A stretch of DNA of 12,767 nucleotides, from positions 1 to 12,767 of the forward strand of contig DATCIR010000103.1 in NCBI GenBank assembly GCA_036507695.1, written 5' to 3'. The notes under the pieces were generated by a model, which was not told where the DNA came from, made no database searches, and was given only the letters and a program-made list of their open reading frames with translations. Below, piece after piece: positions 6,829-12,546 of this stretch (position 1 is its first letter; every line of letters begins with the position of its first letter). The position numbers and the translations under genes were made by a program. The stretch comes from JAKEGK01 sp036507695. GTDB taxonomy: Bacteria > Pseudomonadota > Gammaproteobacteria > SZUA-152.

Positions 6829-7866
6829 ATGCTTGAAATCGAAAATCTCGTAACCACAGTCCAAACTAATTGCCACATTTCCGATGCGAAATATGCCGGC
6901 AATTACAGCTTGTGCGTATTTTTACTGAAAATGCGCGAATATTACCGTTGGGAAAAACAAATCCCGCTGTCACACGCGCTACCCAAGGCCGAAGTCGGGG
7001 AATGGCTGTCGCGGCGGGAAGCGGATTGGCTGGACTATGAAACGCGGGACGTGCAGCCCCTGCCCTTCACCAGCCGGGAAGTCGATGCTTTTGATAATCT
7101 CGCCGTTAATAACTTATTAAATCCGCTAGGCTACGTCTATAGCGGTGGCTACGGGGTTTTCGGTAAGCCGATTTTTTTTATCGGCGAACTTGCAGCAATG
7201 TGCAACGTCGAAGGGCTCCAGGTCTACATTACCCATAAGGAATTAGCCCGGGACCTGGTGGCGCCGCCGGCCATGATCATCAACGAGCAGATTTTTATTC
7301 GCAAAGAATCCTTGCGCCGCTTTATTTGGGAAAAAATCGAGGAATGGCGCTGGAAGAGCGATAACGAAACGCCCATGGCGCGGGCGCTCGGCTATTACCA
7401 GAAGTCTGGAAACGAAGTTGAGCATATCCTCGACGCCATGGTGGAGAATGAATCCTGCAGTGTCCTATTGCATGAAGTCGGTGAAGCCAAGGCGACAGAT
7501 TTACTCGGGCCTGAGTGGCGGGAAATTATTAGTTTGCTGCCCCATTCCGGGCTGGAGTTAAAGCTGCGCGCCGTTAAAGACCACCTGGCCGATACCATAT
7601 CCACCTTGCCAGGATTGCTGGAAGCGGAAAATCTGCCTGCGATCCATTTTTATTTCGCCAATTTCACTGGCATGCGCAAGGAGATTTTTCCCGAGGCGCT
7701 AACGGCCTACAACAAATGGGTCAGCAACCACAACCCGACAGTGCTGGAAAAACTGTGCAGTTCGGGGAAAAACAAATGGCTGGAAATCGCCGGAAACATC
7801 AAGCAGACTTATTTACGCGATCAGTCCGTCGTTGCCGAACATTTCGAACCCATCCTCAATTTTTAA
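6829..7866 (+). CDS. Conserved protein resembling the Sfum_1244 family, function unknown
   Basis: 345 residues, no signal peptide or membrane segment, so cytoplasmic. The N-terminal block is distinctive (about 14-42, including NCHISDAKYAGNYSLCVFLL and KMREYYRWE) and looks like the conserved start of proteins named Sfum_1244 family; this recognition is from memory. Other visible features are a glycine/aromatic patch (YSGGYGVFGKPIFFIGEL, about 104-121), an ELARDL/RR stretch, and a helical C-terminal half with HEVGEAKATDLLGPEW. No catalytic motif is recognised. The ATG has no good ribosome site, but the family-like N-terminus begins directly after it, so it is kept; another ATG at 6819 is out of frame. 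The Sel1-repeat gene starts 24 bp downstream, so the two form an operon. Confidence 0.7.
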   Translation: MLEIENLVTTVQTNCHISDAKYAGNYSLCVFLLKMREYYRWEKQIPLSHALPKAEVGEWLSRREADWLDYETRDVQPLPFTSREVDAFDNLAVNNLLNPLGYVYSGGYGVFGKPIFFIGELAAMCNVEGLQVYITHKELARDLVAPPAMIINEQIFIRKESLRRFIWEKIEEWRWKSDNETPMARALGYYQKSGNEVEHILDAMVENESCSVLLHEVGEAKATDLLGPEWREIISLLPHSGLELKLRAVKDHLADTISTLPGLLEAENLPAIHFYFANFTGMRKEIFPEALTAYNKWVSNHNPTVLEKLCSSGKNKWLEIAGNIKQTYLRDQSVVAEHFEPILNF

Positions 7867-7890
7867 AATTATAAACCGGAGCACCACACA

Positions 7891-8322
7891 ATGACCGATC
7901 ACGATTTGGATTTAAGCAGTGGCGTCAGCGCGTTCGAAGCCAAAGACTTTACCAGCGCCATGCGCTTGTTGTCACCGCTGGCTGATGCGGGCAACGCGGA
8001 GGCGCGGTACCGGATGGGCATCATGTACCAGAACGGCCTTGGGCGCGTGCAAAATGATGACTATGCGCTGAAATATCTGAGCGCCGCCGCCGCGCAAGGT
8101 CACGCTTACGCGCAACACGCCATGGGCGTTATGTACTTATATGGTGAGTGCGTGCAAAAGGATGCGGCAAAAGCGGTAGAATGGTTCAAGAAAGCGGCGG
8201 AACAAGGCCTGATTGGTTCTCAAATGACCCTGGGAATGATTTACGAGAACGGCCAAGGGGTGGAAAAAAACGAAGTGGAAGCCAAACGCTGGTATAAACT
8301 CGCCGAACAAAACACCAAATAG
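7891..8322 (+). CDS. Sel1-like repeat (TPR-like) protein
   Basis: 143 residues, no signal peptide. After a short helical lead (SAFEAKDFTSAMRLLSPLA) there are three 36-residue Sel1 units at about 36-71, 72-107 and 108-143, each with the pattern A...MG.MY..G.GV..N...A..W...AA.QG. Sel1 repeats form helical solenoids for protein-protein contact, so the product is probably an adaptor. The ribosome site CGGAG lies 9 nt before the ATG, and the gene follows the Sfum_1244-like gene by 24 bp; the two products may interact. The partner is unknown. Confidence 0.88.
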   Translation: MTDHDLDLSSGVSAFEAKDFTSAMRLLSPLADAGNAEARYRMGIMYQNGLGRVQNDDYALKYLSAAAAQGHAYAQHAMGVMYLYGECVQKDAAKAVEWFKKAAEQGLIGSQMTLGMIYENGQGVEKNEVEAKRWYKLAEQNTK

Positions 8323-8346
8323 CTAAACGTATCGGTGGCTAGGACT

Positions 8347-8387
8347 AAAAAAACAACGCCGCAGAGAAGCAATTATCGCTTCCCTGC
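8347..8387 (-). terminator. Candidate terminator for the small minus-strand gene
   Basis: The stem arms 8361-8370 and 8378-8387 pair at 9 of 10 positions around a 7-nt loop. Read on the minus strand, the stem is followed 7 nt later by seven T residues (8353-8347). It lies 84 bp downstream of the small gene's stop. The gap between stem and T-tract weakens the call. On the plus strand it may also limit the Sel1 transcript. Confidence 0.45.
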
Positions 8388-8403
8388 GATCGAACTAACC
8401 TGG

Positions 8404-8427
8404 CTTTTATTGGCCAATTAATAAAAG
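8404..8427. other. 8-bp perfect inverted repeat around a TTGGCCAA core
   Basis: CTTTTATT (8404-8411) pairs perfectly with AATAAAAG (8420-8427), and the centre holds the palindrome ATTGGCCAAT. It lies between convergent genes (Sel1 and the small gene). It could help terminate or stabilise either transcript, but no T-tract adjoins it. Confidence 0.35.
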
Positions 8428-8470
8428 GTTGAAAAGAACTGCAAGATCAAAAACAAAAAGATGTATGCCG

Positions 8471-8668
8471 TTATTTCTCGATCCAGTCTTTATAGTTATC
8501 GGCATTTTTTTCCGCGCCATCGTTGTAACCGGCTTCGTAAGCTTCGGTTACGCGCTGTTCTTCGCGCATTGGATTTTGCAAGTAGCCGCTGGCCCACCCA
8601 ACAATATATTCACGTGATACTTTTGCTTTTTCCATTTTATCGATGGATTCGTAATACTCACTGTTCAT
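8471..8668 (-). CDS. Small acidic protein, unknown (faintly RMF-like)
   Basis: 65 residues from the ATG at 8668, preceded by GGGAG at 10 nt; a TTG two codons earlier is less well spaced. The product is charged and probably helical, without membrane segment or cysteine. Two aromatic-glycine motifs stand out: REYIVGWASG (about 19-28) and EAYEAGYNDG (about 43-52). The second recalls the AY..GY.AG pattern of ribosome modulation factor-type proteins, but length and spacing differ, so this is only a hint. The gene runs opposite to its neighbours, alone, with its own likely terminator. Coding status rests on a good ribosome site and protein-like composition. Confidence 0.6.
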   Translation of the reverse strand: MNSEYYESIDKMEKAKVSREYIVGWASGYLQNPMREEQRVTEAYEAGYNDGAEKNADNYKDWIEK

Positions 8669-8907
8669 AGCCAATCAACTCCCATGGACCTGGTTTTTGA
8701 AATTTTTGATAGTTAGTGATAAAACTCTATAACAGAAAATTAGGGTTTGCTTATATTACAGGATCAGTCCCATATTGCAACGGGCCAATATACCCTCAAG
8801 CATAAAGCTTTTTGATTATATAACAGCGTACAATTATAGCCAGTTCTAATTATGATGCTATGGCCCATAGAAACAATCACATCAAATCAGCGACTTAACC
8901 GACACAC

Positions 8908-9516
8908 ATGAATAAACCGCTAAATACCCAGGTGCCGCCCTACCAATTGCAGGAAGTGAAACCATTGAGTTTTATTTTTGAAATTGAAAACGCCCTGACC
9001 CCGGATATTTGCCGTGAAATCATTGCCCGCTTCGAGGCCAATCCTGGGCAACAATATCCTGGCCGCGTCGGCCAGGGCGCGGAACAGGAACTATCGATTA
9101 AACAATCCACGGACCTGGTGGTGAGCGGCAAGGAAAATTGGAAAGACATCGACCAGATGTTTTTCCGCTCCACGGCGCTGGCGGTAAAAGTGTTGCGCGA
9201 AAAATTTCCCTTCTTTAACGGGCCATTTAAAGACGTGGGATACAATGTGCAACGCACCGCACCCGGCCAGTTCTATCATTGGCACATCGACGGTGGCAGC
9301 CATGACTTCGCCGACCGGCAACTGGTTTTAATCTGGTATCTCAACGATGTGGAAGGCCCCGGTGGCGATACTGAATTTTCCTATCAACAAATCAGGATCA
9401 AGCCCGTGGGAGGTAAATTGCTGCTGTTCCCGCCGTTCTGGACCCACGAACACCGGGGTGCCACACTGGCAAAAGGCGTGAAATATATTGCGACGACGTG
9501 GGTCGTCTTTGCTTAG
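8908..9516 (+). CDS. Fe(II)/2-oxoglutarate dioxygenase, prolyl 4-hydroxylase-like
   Basis: 202 residues, cytoplasmic, the size of a single double-stranded beta-helix domain. Iron ligands are the HxD of FYHWHIDGG (H126, D128) and a distal histidine in WTHEHRG (H182, with H180 as alternative). The 2-oxoglutarate-binding basic residue is probably K192 (GVKYIATTW). The sequence between, including LVLIWYLNDVEGPGGDTEF and GKLLLFPPFW, is typical of P4H-type (2OG-FeII_Oxy_3) enzymes that hydroxylate protein side chains or small molecules. The substrate is unknown. No clear ribosome site precedes the ATG and no promoter was identified in the 239 bp upstream. A different oxygenase gene follows. The stop codon lies inside a 14-bp tandem repeat. 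Confidence 0.88.
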   Translation: MNKPLNTQVPPYQLQEVKPLSFIFEIENALTPDICREIIARFEANPGQQYPGRVGQGAEQELSIKQSTDLVVSGKENWKDIDQMFFRSTALAVKVLREKFPFFNGPFKDVGYNVQRTAPGQFYHWHIDGGSHDFADRQLVLIWYLNDVEGPGGDTEFSYQQIRIKPVGGKLLLFPPFWTHEHRGATLAKGVKYIATTWVVFA

Positions 9517-9546
9517 CTGTCTTTGCTTAGCTGTCTTTGCTTAGCT
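9505..9546 (+). repeat. 14-bp tandem repeat, three perfect copies, over a stop codon
   Basis: Units GTCTTTGCTTAGCT at 9505-9518, 9519-9532 and 9533-9546. Each unit contains TAG; the first supplies the stop codon of the P4H-like oxygenase and the other two extend into the spacer. This is probably replication slippage, and extra copies do not change the protein. Confidence 0.95.
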
Positions 9547-9596
9547 ATCTTTTTTTAAGTAAAGGGGCGCCTGATAACCGCGCAACAGGATACAAC

Positions 9597-10271
9597 ATGC
9601 TCATTCAAATCCCATCGGTAATTGACGAAACCAAACTGGAAAACATCCGCGCGCTGTTGTTAAAAACCAATTTTGCCGATGGCCGGAAATCCGCCGGCAT
9701 CATGGCGCAACGCGTCAAACACAATGAAGAAATGCAGGCCAACCGGCAGCAGGCGGAATATCTTGATCATCTCATCATGAGCGCGCTCGCCGCTAATGCG
9801 ACTTTCCGCGATGCCGCATTGCCGCTGCAAGTCGCGCAACCCGTTATCGCCCGTTACACGCCGGGTATGGCCTATGGCGATCATATTGACGATCCGGTGA
9901 TGGGATCGGCCGGCGCGCATTTTCGCACCGACGTTGCCGTGACCGTGTTCCTTAACGCGCCGGAGCAATACGAGGGCGGCGAACTGGTTATTAACACCTC
10001 ATTCGGTGAGCAAAAAGTAAAGTTAGATGCGGGTGATGCGGTTATCTACCCGGCTTCCAGTATTCATCGCGTGAATGAAGTCACCCGGGGCGAACGCTTG
10101 GTCGCCGTCACCTGGATCCAAAGCATGGTGCGTGATCCAGCGAAGCGGGAATTGCTGTATGAATTAAGCCTGGCCCGCAATACGCTATTACATGATCACC
10201 CGGTCTCGGCAACCACCAAGCAGGTTGATCATACCTATGTGAATTTAGTTCGTATGTGGAGCGAAGTATAA
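9597..10271 (+). CDS. PKHD-type Fe(II)/2-oxoglutarate hydroxylase (PiuC/YbiX family)
   Basis: 224 residues, matching this family's usual length of about 225. The start is the ATG at 9597, with AGGA 7 nt upstream; the frame is open back to a TTG at 9537, but that is repeat DNA with no ribosome site. Iron ligands are H96 and D98 (YGDHIDDP) and H157 (SSIHRVN); R167 (RGERLVAVTW) should bind 2-oxoglutarate. The family signatures RYTPGMAYGDHID, RTDVAVTVFLN and YEGGELV are present. A C-terminal helical extension (about 176-224) ends in YVNLVRMWSEV, as in PiuC. Family members are often linked to iron-uptake receptors, but no receptor is here. It lies 80 bp after another 2OG oxygenase and ends before a strong hairpin. 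Confidence 0.94.
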   Translation: MLIQIPSVIDETKLENIRALLLKTNFADGRKSAGIMAQRVKHNEEMQANRQQAEYLDHLIMSALAANATFRDAALPLQVAQPVIARYTPGMAYGDHIDDPVMGSAGAHFRTDVAVTVFLNAPEQYEGGELVINTSFGEQKVKLDAGDAVIYPASSIHRVNEVTRGERLVAVTWIQSMVRDPAKRELLYELSLARNTLLHDHPVSATTKQVDHTYVNLVRMWSEV

Positions 10272-10283
10272 GGAACAAGAACA

Positions 10284-10315
10284 CGCCTGGAACTTTACCG
10301 GTAAAATTCCAGGCG
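10284..10315. terminator. Palindromic hairpin between convergent genes, likely bidirectional terminator
   Basis: CGCCTGGAA and TTCCAGGCG pair perfectly, and the interior TTTACCGGTAAA is itself a palindrome, giving a 32-bp nearly uninterrupted inverted repeat with one mismatched pair. It sits between the PKHD gene stop (10271) and the DsrC-like stop (10339). T-runs are weak on both sides, but position and stem strength suggest it ends both transcripts. Confidence 0.6.
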
Positions 10316-10338
10316 ATTTAATTGCAGCAAGAAAATAA

Positions 10339-10677
10339 CTAATAACCGCCTTTACGCCGCGACTCCGGCAACCCGGCAATCCGGCCACCCTGTTTGCTGG
10401 GGTCTTTGGGGAACAATTCATACACGTCTTTCTGGCCGATTTTTTCATTCCATTTATCGGACATCGCCTTGACGATATTGCGTGTATTCGGCTGATGACC
10501 GCCGTTGTTAATGTATTCATCACGCAAATAATTCAGCAAATCCCAGTGCTTGCCGGTCAACGCAATGCCTTCATGTTCCGCCATCGCTCTGGCTACGTCC
10601 TGGTTCCAGTCTTCCAGACTAACCAAATAACCGTTAGCATCGGTTTCAACAATATTGCCTTTTACTTCAATTGCCAT
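10339..10677 (-). CDS. DsrC/TusE-family protein lacking all cysteines (RspA-like)
   Basis: 112 residues, family-sized. The start is the ATG at 10677, with a perfect AAGGAGG 6 nt upstream (10684-10690). The family hallmarks are clear: DANGYLVSLEDWNQDVA, A..EGIALT..HWDLLNYLRDEY, and FPKDPSKQGGRIAGLPESRRKGGY at the C-terminus. DsrC and TusE carry sulfur on a penultimate cysteine, and DsrC has a second one ten residues earlier. Here those positions are glycines (G111 and about G98) and the whole protein has no cysteine. It therefore cannot act as a sulfur carrier and fits the cysteine-free regulatory branch (called Rsp) of the family. It is the last gene of the minus-strand operon behind a Cas6-like gene. 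Confidence 0.92.
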   Translation of the reverse strand: MAIEVKGNIVETDANGYLVSLEDWNQDVARAMAEHEGIALTGKHWDLLNYLRDEYINNGGHQPNTRNIVKAMSDKWNEKIGQKDVYELFPKDPSKQGGRIAGLPESRRKGGY

Positions 10678-10726
10678 TGTTACCCTCCTTTTTTTCTTTG
10701 GTTTCCGATTAACATTAAATGAATAC

Positions 10727-11410
10727 TTATCCCATGGTCTCGCCGATTTCCTGAATATCCTTATGCGGCAGGAATATACCGCATCCCATCCAACGATAAG
10801 CGCCCAGGCCTTTTTGTTGCAGCAAAATCGATTCTCTAACGGATAAATCGGCAATCATCAGGCTGCGCGTCAAAACCGGCCCATCATCGGCGGCAAGCAT
10901 CGTCTCCTTCCCGCACAACATTTTCTTTGGCTTGATGCCCATTTGTTGCAGGGCGGCCATTATGGCGGACAGGAACGCCATTTCATCGGCCGCATTTTCA
11001 ATCACAATGTAACGCGCGAATAGGGTGGTGATGGCGCTCAGCGCTTTTTGATGCATATTGTTAACGGTTAACGCGCTACCTTCGATATCCAGGGTTTTTC
11101 CAACCAGCAATCGGGCATCTTCAATGCGTTGTTTCGGGATGCGCAGCGTTAATTTAGTGCGGCGCGAGGGATAGAGCAACTGACCGCTGGTATCCGGCCG
11201 GTACCAGCCGTTGCCGGATGCGGCAACATGAATGGCATGCACCGCCGCGTCCGGTTCGTCAGCGAACCAATCGAGTTCATTGCGTATGGCGTTGGAAAGC
11301 GCGCAGGCATGATCCAGCGGCAAAGTACGGCAGGAAATGCCATACACCGCGTCAACGATATCGCCGGGCACGCCTTTGTCTTGCTCTGCGGTTGATTCTT
11401 CCCAGTACAT
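10727..11410 (-). CDS. Cas6/Cmx6-like RAMP protein (type I-MYXAN Cas6 family), no CRISPR array nearby
   Basis: 227 residues from the ATG at 11410. The frame is open to an ATG at 11494, but the extra 28 residues look unlike the family start and neither ATG has a strong ribosome site. It resembles the Cmx6 subfamily of Cas6 RNA endonucleases: DIVDAVYGISCRTLPLDHACAL (17-38), WFADEPDAAVHAI (48-60), NGWYRP, SRRTKLTLRIPKQRIEDA (82-99), LVGKTLDIEG, and a C-terminal glycine-rich RAMP-type loop GLGAYRWMGCGIFLPHK (201-217). Cas6 cuts CRISPR precursor RNA, but no repeats or other cas genes are present. H34, in the position following LPLD, is a candidate functional residue. The gene sits between a helical-protein gene and a DsrC-like gene, with 49 bp to the latter. 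Another RNA target or a regulatory role is possible. Confidence 0.75.
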   Translation of the reverse strand: MYWEESTAEQDKGVPGDIVDAVYGISCRTLPLDHACALSNAIRNELDWFADEPDAAVHAIHVAASGNGWYRPDTSGQLLYPSRRTKLTLRIPKQRIEDARLLVGKTLDIEGSALTVNNMHQKALSAITTLFARYIVIENAADEMAFLSAIMAALQQMGIKPKKMLCGKETMLAADDGPVLTRSLMIADLSVRESILLQQKGLGAYRWMGCGIFLPHKDIQEIGETMG

Positions 11411-11515
11411 TCTCTGTGGTACCTGTGAGTGTCCTAATGTTGTAAAACCATAACTCTTAGCTAAATCCACGCAAACGCTTGCGGAGCTACCCATCCAATT
11501 TGCAATAATAAAAGC

Positions 11516-12223
11516 TTATTGATCCGGTAATTTCGCCCAGATCGCGTCCCGGTCGAGCCACCAGTCTTCCTGCACCAGCACATCCACCACATTGCGTAAC
11601 CTCGGCAGGAATTTGCCGGGCTCGTTCAATTCCAACTTGTTAAACCAGTAATCAAACTGCTGCTGCGATTCAACCTTGCTGTGGCGGCGGGCCACCGTGG
11701 CCAGCAGGTTATTCACATAAAACGCCAAATCATCATGCTGCTTGCCTTCGCTGCGCATATCCACCACGTACCTGGCGGTGACTGCCGCAACCGCCGCGCC
11801 ATCGGAATCGTCCGGTGTTTCATCCACAATATGATTCAACATTATTACACTCAGCTCAGGATCTATGGGAAACGTGACGCTTAACCAGACCCCTTGCCCC
11901 AGCGCCGCCAGCGAGTCAGGCTGATCCGCCAGGAACATGGCGTTACAGGCTTTGACCGCATCCTCCCAATATTCATGGGCAATACAGGCCTCGAATGCTT
12001 CACGCGCAACGTCAAAGGCTTCGCTGCCACGCTGTAAATCCACTAAGGTGCCGGCGATTTTTACCTGCAGCTCAACCCGCTGTAACGGATGCGCGTTTTT
12101 GGGCAGCGCTTTTAATTCTTCCAGCGCCGCGGCCAGTTGCTGCCGGATTTTATCCAGGGAAACTTCCGCATCTTCAGCGCTATCCGCATCCATCAACCCG
12201 GAGCCTTGATTAATATATTTCAT
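11516..12223 (-). CDS. Helical (TPR-like) protein of unknown function in the Cas6-like operon
   Basis: 235 residues from the ATG at 12223. A TTG at 12244 in the same frame has a better-spaced GCGGAG and would add 7 residues, so the start is unsettled. No signal peptide, acidic, mostly alpha-helical by eye: LDKIRQQLAAALEELKAL (about 23-40), then a TPR-like pair (QVKIAGTLVDLQRGSEAFDVAREAFEACIAH.YW.DAVKACNAMF). A tryptophan-rich C-terminus (EDWWLDRDAIWAKLPDQ) ends it. No catalytic motif or named family is recognised. It may be a scaffold for the neighbouring Cas6-like or DsrC-like proteins. The ribosome-site region belongs to a 13-bp tandem repeat. Confidence 0.75.
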   Translation of the reverse strand: MKYINQGSGLMDADSAEDAEVSLDKIRQQLAAALEELKALPKNAHPLQRVELQVKIAGTLVDLQRGSEAFDVAREAFEACIAHEYWEDAVKACNAMFLADQPDSLAALGQGVWLSVTFPIDPELSVIMLNHIVDETPDDSDGAAVAAVTARYVVDMRSEGKQHDDLAFYVNNLLATVARRHSKVESQQQFDYWFNKLELNEPGKFLPRLRNVVDVLVQEDWWLDRDAIWAKLPDQ

Positions 12224-12234
12224 CGTGAATCTGT

Positions 12235-12273
12235 CACTCCGCAATTACACTCCGCCATTACACTCGGCCATTA
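12235..12273 (-). repeat. 13-bp tandem repeat, three copies, carrying a ribosome-site-like element
   Basis: Plus-strand units CACTCCGCAATTA, CACTCCGCCATTA and CACTCGGCCATTA at 12235-12247, 12248-12260 and 12261-12273. On the minus strand each unit reads TAATNGC(G/C)GAGTG; two carry GGAG and one GAG. The repeats fill most of the spacer between the 75-aa gene (whose stop TAA is in the first copy) and the helical-protein gene. Copy-number change by 13 bp would alter spacing and the available ribosome sites. Confidence 0.95.
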
Positions 12274-12498
12274 AAAATCGTCTTCCGTTTTATAAATTTT
12301 CGGCCCCATCACCGAATGCACGCCCGAAAACGCGCCCTCCACTTTATCTTCCCAATCCGCCGGCGTGTCAGGGTAATTGGGCTTGATGTCGATCTTCAAG
12401 TGTATCGATTCATGCTTGCGCTGCTTGATGACCGCCAGCAATTCATCAAACGAATTCAGTTGCGGATTTTGTATCATGAGTTCACTTAGGTGCAGCAT
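12271..12498 (-). CDS. 75-aa conserved-looking small protein, unknown
   Basis: 75 residues with AGGA 6 nt before the ATG at 12498. It is soluble, with an amphipathic start (LHLSELMIQNPQLNSFDELLAVIKQRKH), a lysine/isoleucine strand region (SIHLKIDIKPNYPDTPADWEDKVEGAF) and a charged tail ending DDF. No cysteine, no signal peptide and no recognised domain. Spacing of 48 bp to the TauD-like gene and 47 bp to the helical-protein gene on the same strand makes it part of the operon. Function unknown; a small accessory subunit is a reasonable guess. Confidence 0.7.
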   Translation of the reverse strand: MLHLSELMIQNPQLNSFDELLAVIKQRKHESIHLKIDIKPNYPDTPADWEDKVEGAFSGVHSVMGPKIYKTEDDF

Positions 12499-12513
12499 GT
12501 GTTATCCTGTGTT

Positions 12514-12536
12514 TATCGACTATCGATCGCTATCGA
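12514..12536. repeat. Three copies of TATCGA in an operon spacer
   Basis: TATCGA at 12514-12519, 12521-12526 and 12531-12536. The last two also form the inverted pair ATCGAT-N4-ATCGAT. It lies between the TauD-like stop and the 75-aa gene. It may be a small regulatory or processing element, or chance. Confidence 0.5.
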
Positions 12537-12546
12537 TTAGCCGTAT

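Noticed and set aside
8669..8907. Promoter for the P4H-like oxygenase
   Set aside because: AT-rich patches such as TTGATT and TACAAT occur, but no pair has acceptable spacing, so no promoter is called.
9537..9596. Upstream TTG start for the PKHD hydroxylase
   Set aside because: It would translate repeat DNA; the ATG at 9597 has a good ribosome site and gives the normal family length.
10339..10854. Longer N-terminal version of the DsrC-like protein
   Set aside because: The extra residues overlap the Cas6-like gene and do not match the family; the ATG at 10677 has a perfect ribosome site.
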